DNA of 64,000 bases, taken from NCBI GenBank assembly GCA_963789515.1, contig CAWBKW010000001.1, forward strand, positions 109,446-173,445. The letters run 5' to 3'. The position numbers and the translations under genes are program-made. Below the pieces are notes generated by a model. It was not told the DNA's origin and made no database searches. It worked only from the letters and a program-made list of their open reading frames with translations. Source of the DNA: JBAXEO01 sp963789515. GTDB lineage: Bacteria > Actinomycetota > Coriobacteriia > Anaerosomatales > JAAXUF01. How positions within the stretch are numbered: the first letter of the stretch is position 1; every line of letters begins with the position of its first letter. Of this stretch, positions 1-7,574 are shown piece after piece.

Positions 1-217
1 CGTAGCTGATCTTCTCGGCGATCGCACCGCCGAGCGCGATCTTGCGCACGCCGACCGCCTGGAAGAGGAGCGTACCTGCGACGGCCAGCCCGATGAGGCT
101 CACGCCGATGTGCGGGTAGAAGACCGACGCCGGGATCTCGTCCGATGCGTACGCCGAAGCAGGCAGCACGGCCACAGTAGCGCCGACGACGCCGGCGATC
201 GTCAAACCTCGTCTCAT
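1..217 (-). CDS. Partial secreted or membrane protein (N-terminus only)
   Basis: Only the first 72 codons are present; the gene continues beyond base 1. The ATG at 217 opens a signal peptide with a basic start (MRRG), a hydrophobic core and a plausible cleavage site near ASAYA-SDE. A second hydrophobic segment follows at about residues 28-50, then a basic stretch, as in a small membrane protein with an exported N-terminus. I do not recognise the family. The start is the only in-frame ATG followed by a convincing signal peptide. A 164-bp gap separates it from the DUF2207 gene upstream on the same strand. Confidence 0.6.
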   Translation of the reverse strand, partial: MRRGLTIAGVVGATVAVLPASAYASDEIPASVFYPHIGVSLIGLAVAGTLLFQAVGVRKIALGGAIAEKISY

Positions 218-381
218 GCCCCAAGCCTTCCGGATAACGGTCGCCCCTGCTCCGCCGCCGAGCAACGCGGCGGCGATGGTTCTCTCTTCATCGGCATCGT
301 GAGGCGGGCCTTATAGCGACGCTTTCACGCGTTTGTGACCTGCGTCACAGGTGGAGGCTACCTGTTCGGGTGCCGTCGCGG

Positions 382-2217
382 CTAGTCGGCGCCTCCGCCG
401 CCTCCGCCGCCACCACCTCCACCACCGCCGGAGAACCCACCACCGCCGCCCGATGACGAGGACATCTGGCTGGCGGCGACCGAGGACGCCGAGGCGAAGC
501 CGCTCTGCAGCGAGGATATCGGCGAGCTACCGTAGCTCCCTCCGCCGTAGACCCACCAGTAGGTCATCGCGAAGCCCTGGTCCTGCACGACCTGCGGCAC
601 CGCGACCTTGAGCTGGGCGATGACCTCCTCGGCGATCCCGAAGACCACCGCGAGCACCAGGAAGCGGTTCCACAGCACCACCGACGCAGGCGGCGCCTCG
701 TTCAGGCGCGAGAAGTCCTTGAGGAAGTTGCGCAGCGCGACGTACTGAGCCTGGAGTTCGGCGCCCTTCCGCGTGCGATGAGACATGAACATCGCGAGGA
801 CCGCGATGACGGCGCCACAGATCATCGGAAGCACCAGCCCGAGGTAGACCTGCGAGGCGAACGAGGCGACCCAGCCGATGGCCACCACAGCCGTGGCGAG
901 CACGAACAGCCCGACCTGCCACCCACCGCTCGCGGAATCCAGCAGCCCGAGCTGCTCGGCCTCGGCCGTGGCGTCGTCCTTCCAGCCCTGGATCGCCTCC
1001 GAGAACGACTTGGGGTTGTCCTTCGCGTAGTCCTTGATGTCATCGAGGCGCACCGGCCCGCCTTCGCCGATATCGTCGAAGAGGATGCGCGTGAGCGTGG
1101 CGTCGAGGCCGGTGAGCCCGGCCTGCGCCTCCGGGGCTATCGACAGCTCGTACGTCTTGTTGTCCTTGCCGCCGAAGAACCCGGTGGTGGTCTCGACGAC
1201 GGGCTCCATGCGGATGACGCGCTTGTCGGCGAGGTTCATCAGCGTCGCGGCGATGTCGGAGTCCTGCACCTTGCCGAAGCGCCAGAGCGCACCGACGACC
1301 GCCGGCGGAAGCTCGGGCGCGGGGTCCTCTCGGAAGTACTGGCCCTGGAACTGCGGCTTGAACTCCTTGCCATGCTTGAGGAACGCCCAGATCGCGAAGG
1401 CGAGAGCTGCAAGCGACAAGAGCCCGAGCCCCCCGACCACGAATCCGACCAGGGCGATAGCCTTCATGCGGGTGAGGTTTGCCTCCCGGGCCCACTTCGC
1501 CTCCTCGGCCAGCACGGTCTTCTTGCGGGGCTGGTCGATGACGGGTGCGGCCGGCAACGCCGACGCGGGATAGAGGACCCGGGCCTCGACGAACGTCTCC
1601 GGCGGGACCCTGGGCACGGTGAGGGTGACGACGCCGTCCGGGCCGATCGCGACCTTGCCGGTCAGCGGGCCGTGCGCCCAGGCCTGCACCTGGTCTTTGG
1701 AGAGCGGGACCGGGGGTTTGATGGTGATGGAGACGTCGGATGTCGGCACCGTCCACTGTGAGCCGATGAACTGCCAGTAGAGCTCCGAGGTGTCCTGGTA
1801 GCGCTGCGCGGCGTTCGCCACGTCGTAGCTCAGCCGGAACGTCGCCTGCTGGTCGGACTTGCGGAAGTAGGTGCTGACCGACGTCAGCCCACCGGACGTG
1901 TCGATGTAGTAGGTGCCGGGCGGCCGGTCGCCCCCCGGGGGCGTATCCGTCGGGGCAAGCGGGCGAGCCTGCCCGTCCACGACCTCCTCGACCGCGTTCA
2001 CCGTGACAGCCTGACCGCTCCGAGTCGCGAGGTCCCAGTACACCCGCGAGAAGTCGCCGCTGAAGTCGAACGAGCGCTGCTCCACGACCGACATCGACCC
2101 GTCCGGCTTGAGCTGCGCCTCGATGACGACGGGGCCCATGGTGTAGCTCTTGGCCAGCGCCGGCAGCGCGAGGGCGAGCTGGAGGCCGAGGGCGAGCGCG
2201 AGCAACGGAAGCACCAT
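382..2217 (-). CDS. DUF2207 family membrane protein with Gly-rich C-terminus
   Basis: A 611-residue predicted membrane protein of the DUF2207 family. It has an N-terminal signal or anchor helix, an extracytoplasmic beta-rich domain (about 25-230), a transmembrane helix near residues 255-280, a cytoplasmic domain, two further helices near 440-490, and the typical low-complexity tail of Ser followed by runs of Gly. Function is unknown. The start is uncertain: the signal peptide reads better if extended upstream (RQSRRTLW before MVLPLL), but that frame meets a TGA at 2251-2253. Removing one A from GTGAACG there would give a GTG start overlapping the tadA stop, with a good ribosome site, so a one-base insertion is suspected. 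Confidence 0.8.
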   Translation of the reverse strand: MVLPLLALALGLQLALALPALAKSYTMGPVVIEAQLKPDGSMSVVEQRSFDFSGDFSRVYWDLATRSGQAVTVNAVEEVVDGQARPLAPTDTPPGGDRPPGTYYIDTSGGLTSVSTYFRKSDQQATFRLSYDVANAAQRYQDTSELYWQFIGSQWTVPTSDVSITIKPPVPLSKDQVQAWAHGPLTGKVAIGPDGVVTLTVPRVPPETFVEARVLYPASALPAAPVIDQPRKKTVLAEEAKWAREANLTRMKAIALVGFVVGGLGLLSLAALAFAIWAFLKHGKEFKPQFQGQYFREDPAPELPPAVVGALWRFGKVQDSDIAATLMNLADKRVIRMEPVVETTTGFFGGKDNKTYELSIAPEAQAGLTGLDATLTRILFDDIGEGGPVRLDDIKDYAKDNPKSFSEAIQGWKDDATAEAEQLGLLDSASGGWQVGLFVLATAVVAIGWVASFASQVYLGLVLPMICGAVIAVLAMFMSHRTRKGAELQAQYVALRNFLKDFSRLNEAPPASVVLWNRFLVLAVVFGIAEEVIAQLKVAVPQVVQDQGFAMTYWWVYGGGSYGSSPISSLQSGFASASSVAASQMSSSSGGGGGFSGGGGGGGGGGGGGAD

Positions 2218-2250
2218 CCAAAGGGTGCGTCGGCTCTGCCGGATGTGCGT

Positions 2251-2712
2251 TCACGACCGCTCCTCTCTCAGGCGCCTGAAGAAGTCGCGCAGCAACGCTG
2301 CGGACTCATCGGCGAGTATTCCCGAAGTGACCTCGAAGCGGTGGTTGAGCCGCTCGTCGCTCGAGAGATCGTAGAGCGTGCCGAGGGCCCCCGCCTTGGG
2401 ATCGTCGGCAGCGAACACGCAGCGTGCGATCCGGGCCTGGTGCATCAGGCCGGCGCACATGGGGCAGGGCTCGAGCGTCACGTACACGGTGCAGTCTGAA
2501 AGCCGCCAGCGCTCCAGCGCCATCGCCGCCGAGCGGATCGCGAGGAACTCGGCATGGCCCGCCGGGTCATGGTCGATCTCACGACGATTGTGGCCCGACG
2601 CAACGAGCGCCCCGTCGCACACGACGACCGCACCGATCGGGACCTCCCCGAGCGACGCAGCGCGGCGGGCCTCGTCCAGCGCAAGCGCCATGTAGGTCTC
2701 GTCCGACCGCAT
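2251..2712 (-). CDS. tadA: tRNA-specific adenosine deaminase TadA
   Basis: A 153-residue cytidine-deaminase-fold enzyme that converts A34 to inosine in tRNA-Arg(ACG), allowing decoding of CGU/CGC/CGA. The zinc site is visible: GHAEFLAI supplies the His and catalytic Glu, and PCPMCAG supplies the two Cys ligands. Length and motif spacing match bacterial TadA. Its stop (TGA, 2251-2253) overlaps a candidate GTG start of the downstream DUF2207 gene. The tRNA-Arg(ACG) substrate gene lies about 500 bp away at 3197-3272, on the opposite strand. Confidence 0.95.
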   Translation of the reverse strand: MRSDETYMALALDEARRAASLGEVPIGAVVVCDGALVASGHNRREIDHDPAGHAEFLAIRSAAMALERWRLSDCTVYVTLEPCPMCAGLMHQARIARCVFAADDPKAGALGTLYDLSSDERLNHRFEVTSGILADESAALLRDFFRRLREERS

Positions 2713-2773
2713 TCGTCCCCTCGCTCGTGCCCTCGATACGCGTCGTGTAGCTTCAGTCTAGCCGACCGCACGC

Positions 2774-2779
2774 TATACT
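2774..2779 (+). promoter_or_regulatory. -10 element of tRNA-Ser(TGA)
   Basis: TATACT lies 20 bp before the mature 5' end of the tRNA. No convincing -35 is seen at 16-18 bp upstream. Confidence 0.5.
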
Positions 2780-2798
2780 CTCCTGCGTGCGCTGGAGC

Positions 2799-2888
2799 GG
2801 AGGGGTGGCAGAGTGGTTGATTGCGGCAGTCTTGAAAACTGCTTACGGGGCAACTCGTACGAGGGTTCGAATCCCTCCCCCTCCGCCA
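2799..2888 (+). tRNA. tRNA-Ser (anticodon TGA)
   Basis: A 90-nt class II tRNA. The acceptor stem GGAGGGG pairs with CCCCTCC, the anticodon stem-loop is GCAGT-CTTGAAA-ACTGC (anticodon TGA), there is a long variable arm, a T arm with GGTTCGAATCC, and an encoded CCA at 2886-2888. Confidence 0.95.
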
Positions 2889-2949
2889 GCGCGCCGAGCC
2901 GGGATCGGGCGCACCCGCCGACGCTGGCAGGAGCGCCTGTTGCGCGGCT

Positions 2950-2978
2950 TTACGCTCGGCGGCCGCGCGGGTACTATT
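2950..2978 (+). promoter_or_regulatory. Promoter of tRNA-Ser(GCT)
   Basis: A -35-like TTTACG (2950-2955) and a -10 TACTAT (2973-2978) are separated by 17 bp, ending about 38 bp before the mature tRNA. The sequence shows the boxes; use as a promoter is inferred. Confidence 0.5.
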
Positions 2979-3016
2979 ACCACTCGCGCGCGGGGACTTC
3001 GTTGTCGTGCGTTCGC

Positions 3017-3110
3017 GGAGAGCTGGCCGAGTCGGTCGAAGGCGCTCGCCTGCTAAGCGAGTAAGGGGGTAAAGCCCCCTTCGAGGGTTCGAATCCCTCG
3101 CTCTCCGCCA
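3017..3110 (+). tRNA. tRNA-Ser (anticodon GCT)
   Basis: A class II tRNA. Acceptor GGAGAGC pairs with GCTCTCC, the anticodon stem-loop is CTCGC-CTGCTAA-GCGAG (anticodon GCT), the variable arm is long (GGGGGT...GCCCCC), the T loop is GGTTCGAATCC and CCA is encoded at 3108-3110. Confidence 0.95.
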
Positions 3111-3143
3111 TTTGACATCCTTCGTGCTGCCTGAACTGCGAGA

Positions 3144-3175
3144 TTGACAGCGCAGAACGCTGGTGGCAGGATACC
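3144..3175 (+). promoter_or_regulatory. Possible promoter of tRNA-Arg(ACG)
   Basis: A perfect -35 hexamer TTGACA (3144-3149) is followed by a weak -10 (GATACC, 3170-3175) at a long 20-bp spacing. A second TTGACA sits at 3112-3117 just after the preceding tRNA but has no good -10. Confidence 0.4.
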
Positions 3176-3196
3176 TAAGCCCTTCGGGGCGGCAAT

Positions 3197-3272
3197 GCGG
3201 ATGTAGCTCAATGGATAGAGTATCTGACTACGAATCAGAAGGTTGCAGGTTCGAGTCCTGCCATCCGCACCA
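3197..3272 (+). tRNA. tRNA-Arg (anticodon ACG)
   Basis: A 76-nt tRNA. Acceptor GCGGATG pairs with CATCCGC, the anticodon stem-loop is TCTGA-CTACGAA-TCAGA (anticodon ACG, the TadA substrate), and the 3' end is A plus encoded CCA (3270-3272). Confidence 0.96.
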
Positions 3273-3286
3273 CGGCACTCACGGCG

Positions 3287-3326
3287 GCCTCCCCTCGGGG
3301 AGGCTGTCTGCGTTTCGACGCAGACA
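3287..3326 (+). terminator. Tandem hairpins downstream of tRNA-Arg
   Basis: Two consecutive perfect hairpins follow the tRNA. The first is GCCTCCC-CTCG-GGGAGGC (3287-3304). The second is TGTCTGCGT-TTCG-ACGCAGACA (3305-3326), a 9-bp stem closed by a UUCG tetraloop. There is no U-run, so this is either a non-canonical terminator or a 3' processing structure. Confidence 0.5.
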
Positions 3327-3345
3327 ACGACGACGCAATGAGGAA

Positions 3346-3376
3346 ACCCCGGCCACCGAGACAGGGTGACCGGGGT
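3346..3376 (-). terminator. Terminator of the DUF1269 gene
   Basis: On the minus strand, ACCCCGGTCACC and GGTGGCCGGGGT form a 12-bp stem with one G-T pair around a 7-nt loop, followed by TTTCCT. It lies 35 bp past the stop codon of the gene at 3411-3935. Confidence 0.65.
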
Positions 3377-3410
3377 CTCATGTTGGAGCCTGCCGTGTGA
3401 CGGGCGCGTG

Positions 3411-3935
3411 CTAGTACGAATCCACGGCCTTGGTCATATCGTAGCCGGCTTCCGACAGAGCCTTGTTCAGCTTGTCGTAGTCTCCCGAGTCGATCGCCTT
3501 GTTGATCTTCTTGTCCGACTTGGCCAGGGCCTTGTCGATCCGGTCGGCGTACAGGTCATCGGCAACGACCACGACCGCGGATGTTCCGGGCGCGAGATAC
3601 TCCTCCATGTCGACGCCGAGCTCCTTCTCCTCATGACGCTTCACGAGCTCGCCGATCCCGGCGCCTATCGCGGCGCCGGCGGCGGTCGCCAGGAGCAGCG
3701 GAGGCGCGAACAGGCCTACGGCGATGCCGGCGGCGCCACCGAGCAGAACGCCCCCCGAGACGGGAGTGGCGCCGTGCTCCTTGACCTCAACCTTGCCGTC
3801 TGCATCGCGCGTCATGACGACCGCTCCGACGATGGCGAAGTCCTTGTCCTGCGCGTCCTTGAGCGACTTGAGGTCCGCCTCAGCTGAGTCGGTGTCGGCG
3901 TAGGAGGCCACGTACAGTACCAAGTTCGGATCCAT
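3411..3935 (-). CDS. DUF1269 domain protein
   Basis: A 174-residue protein of the DUF1269 type. The N-terminal half starts MDPNLVLYVASYAD, with pattern A-D-L-K-S-L-K-D. A glycine-zipper hydrophobic segment at about residues 62-90 (GGVLLGGAAGIAVGLF and AAGAAIGAGIGELV) suggests membrane insertion. A second domain includes SAVVVVADDLYADRID. Function is unknown; relatives are often described as stress-associated membrane proteins. It is a monocistronic gene with its own terminator. The start ATG follows AGAAGGGACAG, a good ribosome site. Confidence 0.8.
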   Translation of the reverse strand: MDPNLVLYVASYADTDSAEADLKSLKDAQDKDFAIVGAVVMTRDADGKVEVKEHGATPVSGGVLLGGAAGIAVGLFAPPLLLATAAGAAIGAGIGELVKRHEEKELGVDMEEYLAPGTSAVVVVADDLYADRIDKALAKSDKKINKAIDSGDYDKLNKALSEAGYDMTKAVDSY

Positions 3936-4029
3936 CGCTCTGTCCCTTCTGATAGTCGGTCCCCTCTGGGGGCTTCACTGCATCGGATTGTGCCCGTTCG
4001 CTCGCACGCGCAACACTCGGTCGCGGCCC

Positions 4030-5229
4030 TCAGGCCTCGCGGAGCGAGACCTGCAGCGAGCCCGCGAGTGCAACGAGCATCGCACCGGCTCCGACCCCCG
4101 CCACGACCCACTCGAGGGACACCGAGTCCGCCAGCGCACCCACGGCGATGACCCCTGCGACCATGGCGATGCGGTTGACGCTCGTGGAGGCCGCCATGAC
4201 ACGGCCGCGCACCGGACCGGTCGAGCGCGCCTGGAGGATGGTCGTAGCAGGGACGACGAACCACATGTTGGCCACACCGCACGCGACCAGGAACGGCACC
4301 GCTGCCCATATCGTCTGAGTGAATGCGATCGCGAAGAGCGAAAGCCCGAACGCCGCGATTCCCAAGAGGAACTTCGCCCCGGCTCTCCCCGCGCCGCTCC
4401 TGCCGACGGCGAGAGCGCCCAGGATGGTCCCGGCGGTCACCGCCGCATCCAGCAGCGCGACCCCGGGCGCCCCTGCGTTGTAGCGCTGCAGCGCGAGCGC
4501 GTAGCTCAGAGCGATTGCACCGGCGGCGAACACCGCAGCCGAGGCGTACACGCCGATGAGGTCGCGGAGCACGGCGCTGTTCCAGATGAAGCGCAGTCCG
4601 TCGGCAGCCTCGGTCCAGACGCTGCCAGCGCCCTCCTCGGCTTCGACCACCCTGCGGGGCAGGGATATGCGGGCGATCATGACCGCCGAGAACACAAAGG
4701 AGACCGCGTCCACGCCGAACGCCATCGCGTGCCCGAGCAGCGCTACGAGCGCTGCGCCAACCGCGAGCCCGGCGAACTCCGCAACGGCTTCGGCGGTGTC
4801 GTCGAGGGAGTTCGCAGCCATGAGTTCGTCGGCGGGAACGAGGTCGGGGATGATCGCGCGTTTGGCCGGGACGAAGAAGAGCGAGACGGTCGAAACGATG
4901 AAGGCGATCGCGTACACCCAGCCGATGCCGAACCGCGCCACGAACGGGATGACGGCGACCAGCCCCGCGCGAGCGAGGTCGGCCCAGATCATGGTGCGAC
5001 GCCGGTCCCAGCGGTCGACATAGACTCCGGCGAGGAGTCCGAACAGCGCCGCCGGCAGCAGGGTGATCCCCAGCATGAGACCCATCTGGAACATCGAGCC
5101 CGTCACGGCGTAGACCATCATCGCCATCGCGATCTGGTTGATCTTGTCGCCGATCATCGAGACGAACTGCCCGATCCAGAGCCAACGATAGTTGGCCACG
5201 CGGAGCGGAGCGAACACGCCAGGCTTCAC
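4030..5229 (-). CDS. MFS transporter (EntS-like, MFS_3)
   Basis: A 12-helix major facilitator of about 399 residues, of the MFS_3 or EntS-type exporter group. It begins KPGVFAPLRVANYRWLWIGQ, followed by FVSMIGDKINQIA and the loop 2-3 motif GVYVDRWDRRR, a variant of the MFS A-motif. The GTG at 5229 is chosen because GGAAGGGGG lies just upstream. A longer frame to 5301 adds a non-conserved, non-hydrophobic leader. Substrate is unknown; efflux of small molecules is the family role. It is divergent from the SDR gene at 5461. Confidence 0.8.
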   Translation of the reverse strand: MKPGVFAPLRVANYRWLWIGQFVSMIGDKINQIAMAMMVYAVTGSMFQMGLMLGITLLPAALFGLLAGVYVDRWDRRRTMIWADLARAGLVAVIPFVARFGIGWVYAIAFIVSTVSLFFVPAKRAIIPDLVPADELMAANSLDDTAEAVAEFAGLAVGAALVALLGHAMAFGVDAVSFVFSAVMIARISLPRRVVEAEEGAGSVWTEAADGLRFIWNSAVLRDLIGVYASAAVFAAGAIALSYALALQRYNAGAPGVALLDAAVTAGTILGALAVGRSGAGRAGAKFLLGIAAFGLSLFAIAFTQTIWAAVPFLVACGVANMWFVVPATTILQARSTGPVRGRVMAASTSVNRIAMVAGVIAVGALADSVSLEWVVAGVGAGAMLVALAGSLQVSLREA

Positions 5230-5460
5230 ATGACCCCCTTCCGGCCCCATCATCGACCGCGCCGCGCCGAGCTGCCGACCCCCGGTCGACACGCGCCTCA
5301 CCTGCGCGAAAGCAGTGGCGCCTCAGTATCGGGCAAACCGCCGCGCAGAGCCATGCCACGCGAAGCGAGCACGGTGCGAGCCGTCCCCAACCTGCGCCAG
5401 GCGGTATCCTGAGGTCACGCAGCAGAGCCCCGGATCGCGCGTGACACCGAAGGAGCGCTC

Positions 5461-6279
5461 GTGAGTCTCGACGGCAAGGTAGTGGTCATCACCGGCTCGA
5501 CACGCGGCATCGGCCGAGCGGTCGCCGAGGAGGCCGGCCGCAGGGGCGCGATCGTGGTGGTTTCGTCGCGCTCGGAAGACGCGGTGCAAGAGACGGTCGC
5601 TCAGCTTGCGGCCGCCGGCGTGGCGGTCTCGGGTATCTCGGCGAACGTCGCCCACTGGGAGGAGATCGAGGCGCTCAAGGCGCACGCGCTCGATACGCAC
5701 GGACGCATCGACGTGTGGTTCAGCAATGCCGGAGTCTCAGACGGCTACCAGCCGCTCGACGAGGAGGACAACCGTGCGCTCCACGACCTGATCACGATCA
5801 ACGTGCTCGGGCACATCTACGGCGCCAAGGCGCTGATCCCGCACTTCCGCGAGCACGGCGGCTACCTCATGAACATGTGCGGGCGCGGCTGGAAGGGCTC
5901 CGCCACGCCCTATACCGCCGCCTATGCGGCATCCAAGGCGGCGATCGCCTCGCTGACGCGCTCCCTCGCCGAGGAGAACCGCGACCGCACCAACGTCTCC
6001 ATCAACGCCTTCACGCCGGGCATGGTCGACACGGACTTCTACGCCGACGACATGGTGGTGAGTCCTCGGCTCGCAGCCACTGCGGGCAACGTCCGGCTCG
6101 CTCTGGACGCGTTCGGCACCCCTCTCGACGAAGTCGCACGCCGGGCGGTCGCGCTCATCGCCGAGAAGCCCGGCCGGACCACCGGCAGGATCTACGCGAT
6201 GCTCTCGCCCGGCAAAGTGGCACGCGGAGGGGCGAAGATGGCGTGGTGGGGTATGACTGGGAAGATGAAGCGGGGCTAG
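5461..6279 (+). CDS. SDR family NAD(P)-dependent oxidoreductase
   Basis: A 272-residue classical short-chain dehydrogenase. The cofactor-binding motif is TGSTRGIGRAVAEE (residues 11-24), followed by SNAG for the central sheet and the catalytic Y-x-x-x-K in YAASKAAIASL. The GTG start follows AAGGAG at optimal spacing. Substrate cannot be told from sequence. It is the first of a tight run of plus-strand genes (TIGR00725-like protein, ABC ATPase, ABC permease) with gaps of 20 bp or less, so co-transcription is likely. Confidence 0.85.
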   Translation: MSLDGKVVVITGSTRGIGRAVAEEAGRRGAIVVVSSRSEDAVQETVAQLAAAGVAVSGISANVAHWEEIEALKAHALDTHGRIDVWFSNAGVSDGYQPLDEEDNRALHDLITINVLGHIYGAKALIPHFREHGGYLMNMCGRGWKGSATPYTAAYAASKAAIASLTRSLAEENRDRTNVSINAFTPGMVDTDFYADDMVVSPRLAATAGNVRLALDAFGTPLDEVARRAVALIAEKPGRTTGRIYAMLSPGKVARGGAKMAWWGMTGKMKRG

Positions 6280-6299
6280 CACCGAGGCGGGGCGGAGTC

Positions 6300-6804
6300 A
6301 TGCGAACGGTGATCGGGGTCATGGGCGGAGCGAGCGCCGGAGGCGAGGCGCTCGCCAACGCGCGCCTGACAGGCGCCTTGATCGCTCGAGAACGGCTGGG
6401 TGCTCCTGACCGGCGGCAGGGACTGCGGCGTGATGGCCGCGGCGTCGGCCGGTGCACACGATGCCGGCGGGCTCGTGGTCGGGGTCCTGCCCGGCGACTC
6501 CCTGCACGGCGCCGCTCCCGACGTGGACATCGTGATACCGACCGGCATGGGCGACGCGCGCAACGCGATCAACGTGCTCGCGAGCCACGTGGTCGTCGCA
6601 CTGCCGGGCGGGGCGGGAACGATCTCGGAAGTCGCGCTCGCTCTCAAGGCCGGACGACCGGTGGTCCTTCTCGGCTTCCCGCTCGGGGCGGAGTTCGCGG
6701 CGTACTACGGCAGCGGCAGCCTCGTCGACGCCGAGACACCCGACGAGGCGCTGTCGGAGGTCAGACGATTCCTCGCACGACAGCCTTCTCATGATGGGGC
6801 GTGA
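6300..6804 (+). CDS. TIGR00725 family (LOG/Moco-carrier-like) protein, frameshifted
   Basis: A Rossmann-fold protein of the TIGR00725 type, related to lysine-decarboxylase-like LOG proteins and molybdenum-cofactor carrier proteins. The N-terminus MRTVIGVMGGASAGGEALAN is in one frame. From about 6388 the rest continues in the +1 frame: ENGWVLLTGGRDCGVMAAAS, then the nucleotide-binding PGGAGTISEVALALK. Reading C-GAG-AAC-GGC-TGG restores the family sequence, so one extra base near 6386-6389 is implied. Role is unknown; cofactor or nucleotide binding is inferred from family. The stop overlaps a candidate GTG of the next gene. Confidence 0.75.
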
Positions 6805-6830
6805 CCGGAAGAATGAGCGGGAGTGAACCC

Positions 6831-7562
6831 ATGCAGCCCGTGAGCGACGATCTGATCGTCATGCGCGACGTTCGCCGCATCTACAAGATGGGCGAAGTCG
6901 AGGTCGAGGCGCTGCACGTCGACGAGCTCACCATCAAGCGCGGCGAGTTCGTTGCGATCCTCGGCCCATCGGGCTCGGGCAAGACCACGCTGCTCAACCT
7001 CATCGGCGGCATCGACGCCCCCACCAGCGGGTCCATCACCTTCGATGGCGACGAGATCTCGAACCTCAACCGCAAGCAGCTCACCCTCTTTCGCCGCGAG
7101 AACGTGGGCTTCGTCTTCCAGTTCTTCAACCTCATCCCCACGCTGACCGCCGAGGAGAACGTGCGCTTCGCTGTCGAGCTCGCCTCACGTGACGGCGTGC
7201 CGCCCGACCGCGACCCCGCGCACCTGCTCGAGAAGGTGGGCCTCGGCGAGCGGGCGCACCATTTCCCCTCACAGCTCTCCGGCGGCGAGCAGCAGCGCGT
7301 GGCGGTCGCGCGCGCCCTCGCAAAGGCGCCCAAGCTCATCTTGGGCGACGAGCCCACCGGCAACCTCGACTTCCGCACCGGCAAGCTGGTGCTCGCGGCG
7401 CTTCGCGAGGTGAACCGAGAGGAGGGCGCGGCAGTCGTGCTCGTCACACACAACCAGCCGCTCGCAGCGATAGCCGACCGGGTCCTTCAGCTGCGCGACG
7501 GGGCAATCGTCGAGCAACACCTCAACGAGCACCCGCTCGACCCAGAAGACGTCAGCTGGTAG
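6831..7562 (+). CDS. ABC transporter ATP-binding protein (MacB/LolD type)
   Basis: The ATPase subunit of an ABC exporter pairing with the permease downstream. It has Walker A GPSGSGKTT, a Q-loop in FVFQFFNLIPTLT, signature LSGGEQQRVAVARAL, Walker B LILGDEPTGNLD and an H-loop in LVTHNQP. The spacing V-R-R-I-Y-K-M-G-E-V-E-V at the N-terminus is typical of the MacB/LolD group. ATG 6831 is preferred because GGGAG sits 7 nt upstream; GTG 6801 (overlapping the previous stop) and ATG 6813 are alternatives. The gap to the permease is 12 bp. Confidence 0.92.
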   Translation: MQPVSDDLIVMRDVRRIYKMGEVEVEALHVDELTIKRGEFVAILGPSGSGKTTLLNLIGGIDAPTSGSITFDGDEISNLNRKQLTLFRRENVGFVFQFFNLIPTLTAEENVRFAVELASRDGVPPDRDPAHLLEKVGLGERAHHFPSQLSGGEQQRVAVARALAKAPKLILGDEPTGNLDFRTGKLVLAALREVNREEGAAVVLVTHNQPLAAIADRVLQLRDGAIVEQHLNEHPLDPEDVSW

Positions 7563-7574
7563 GGGCAGGATGCC

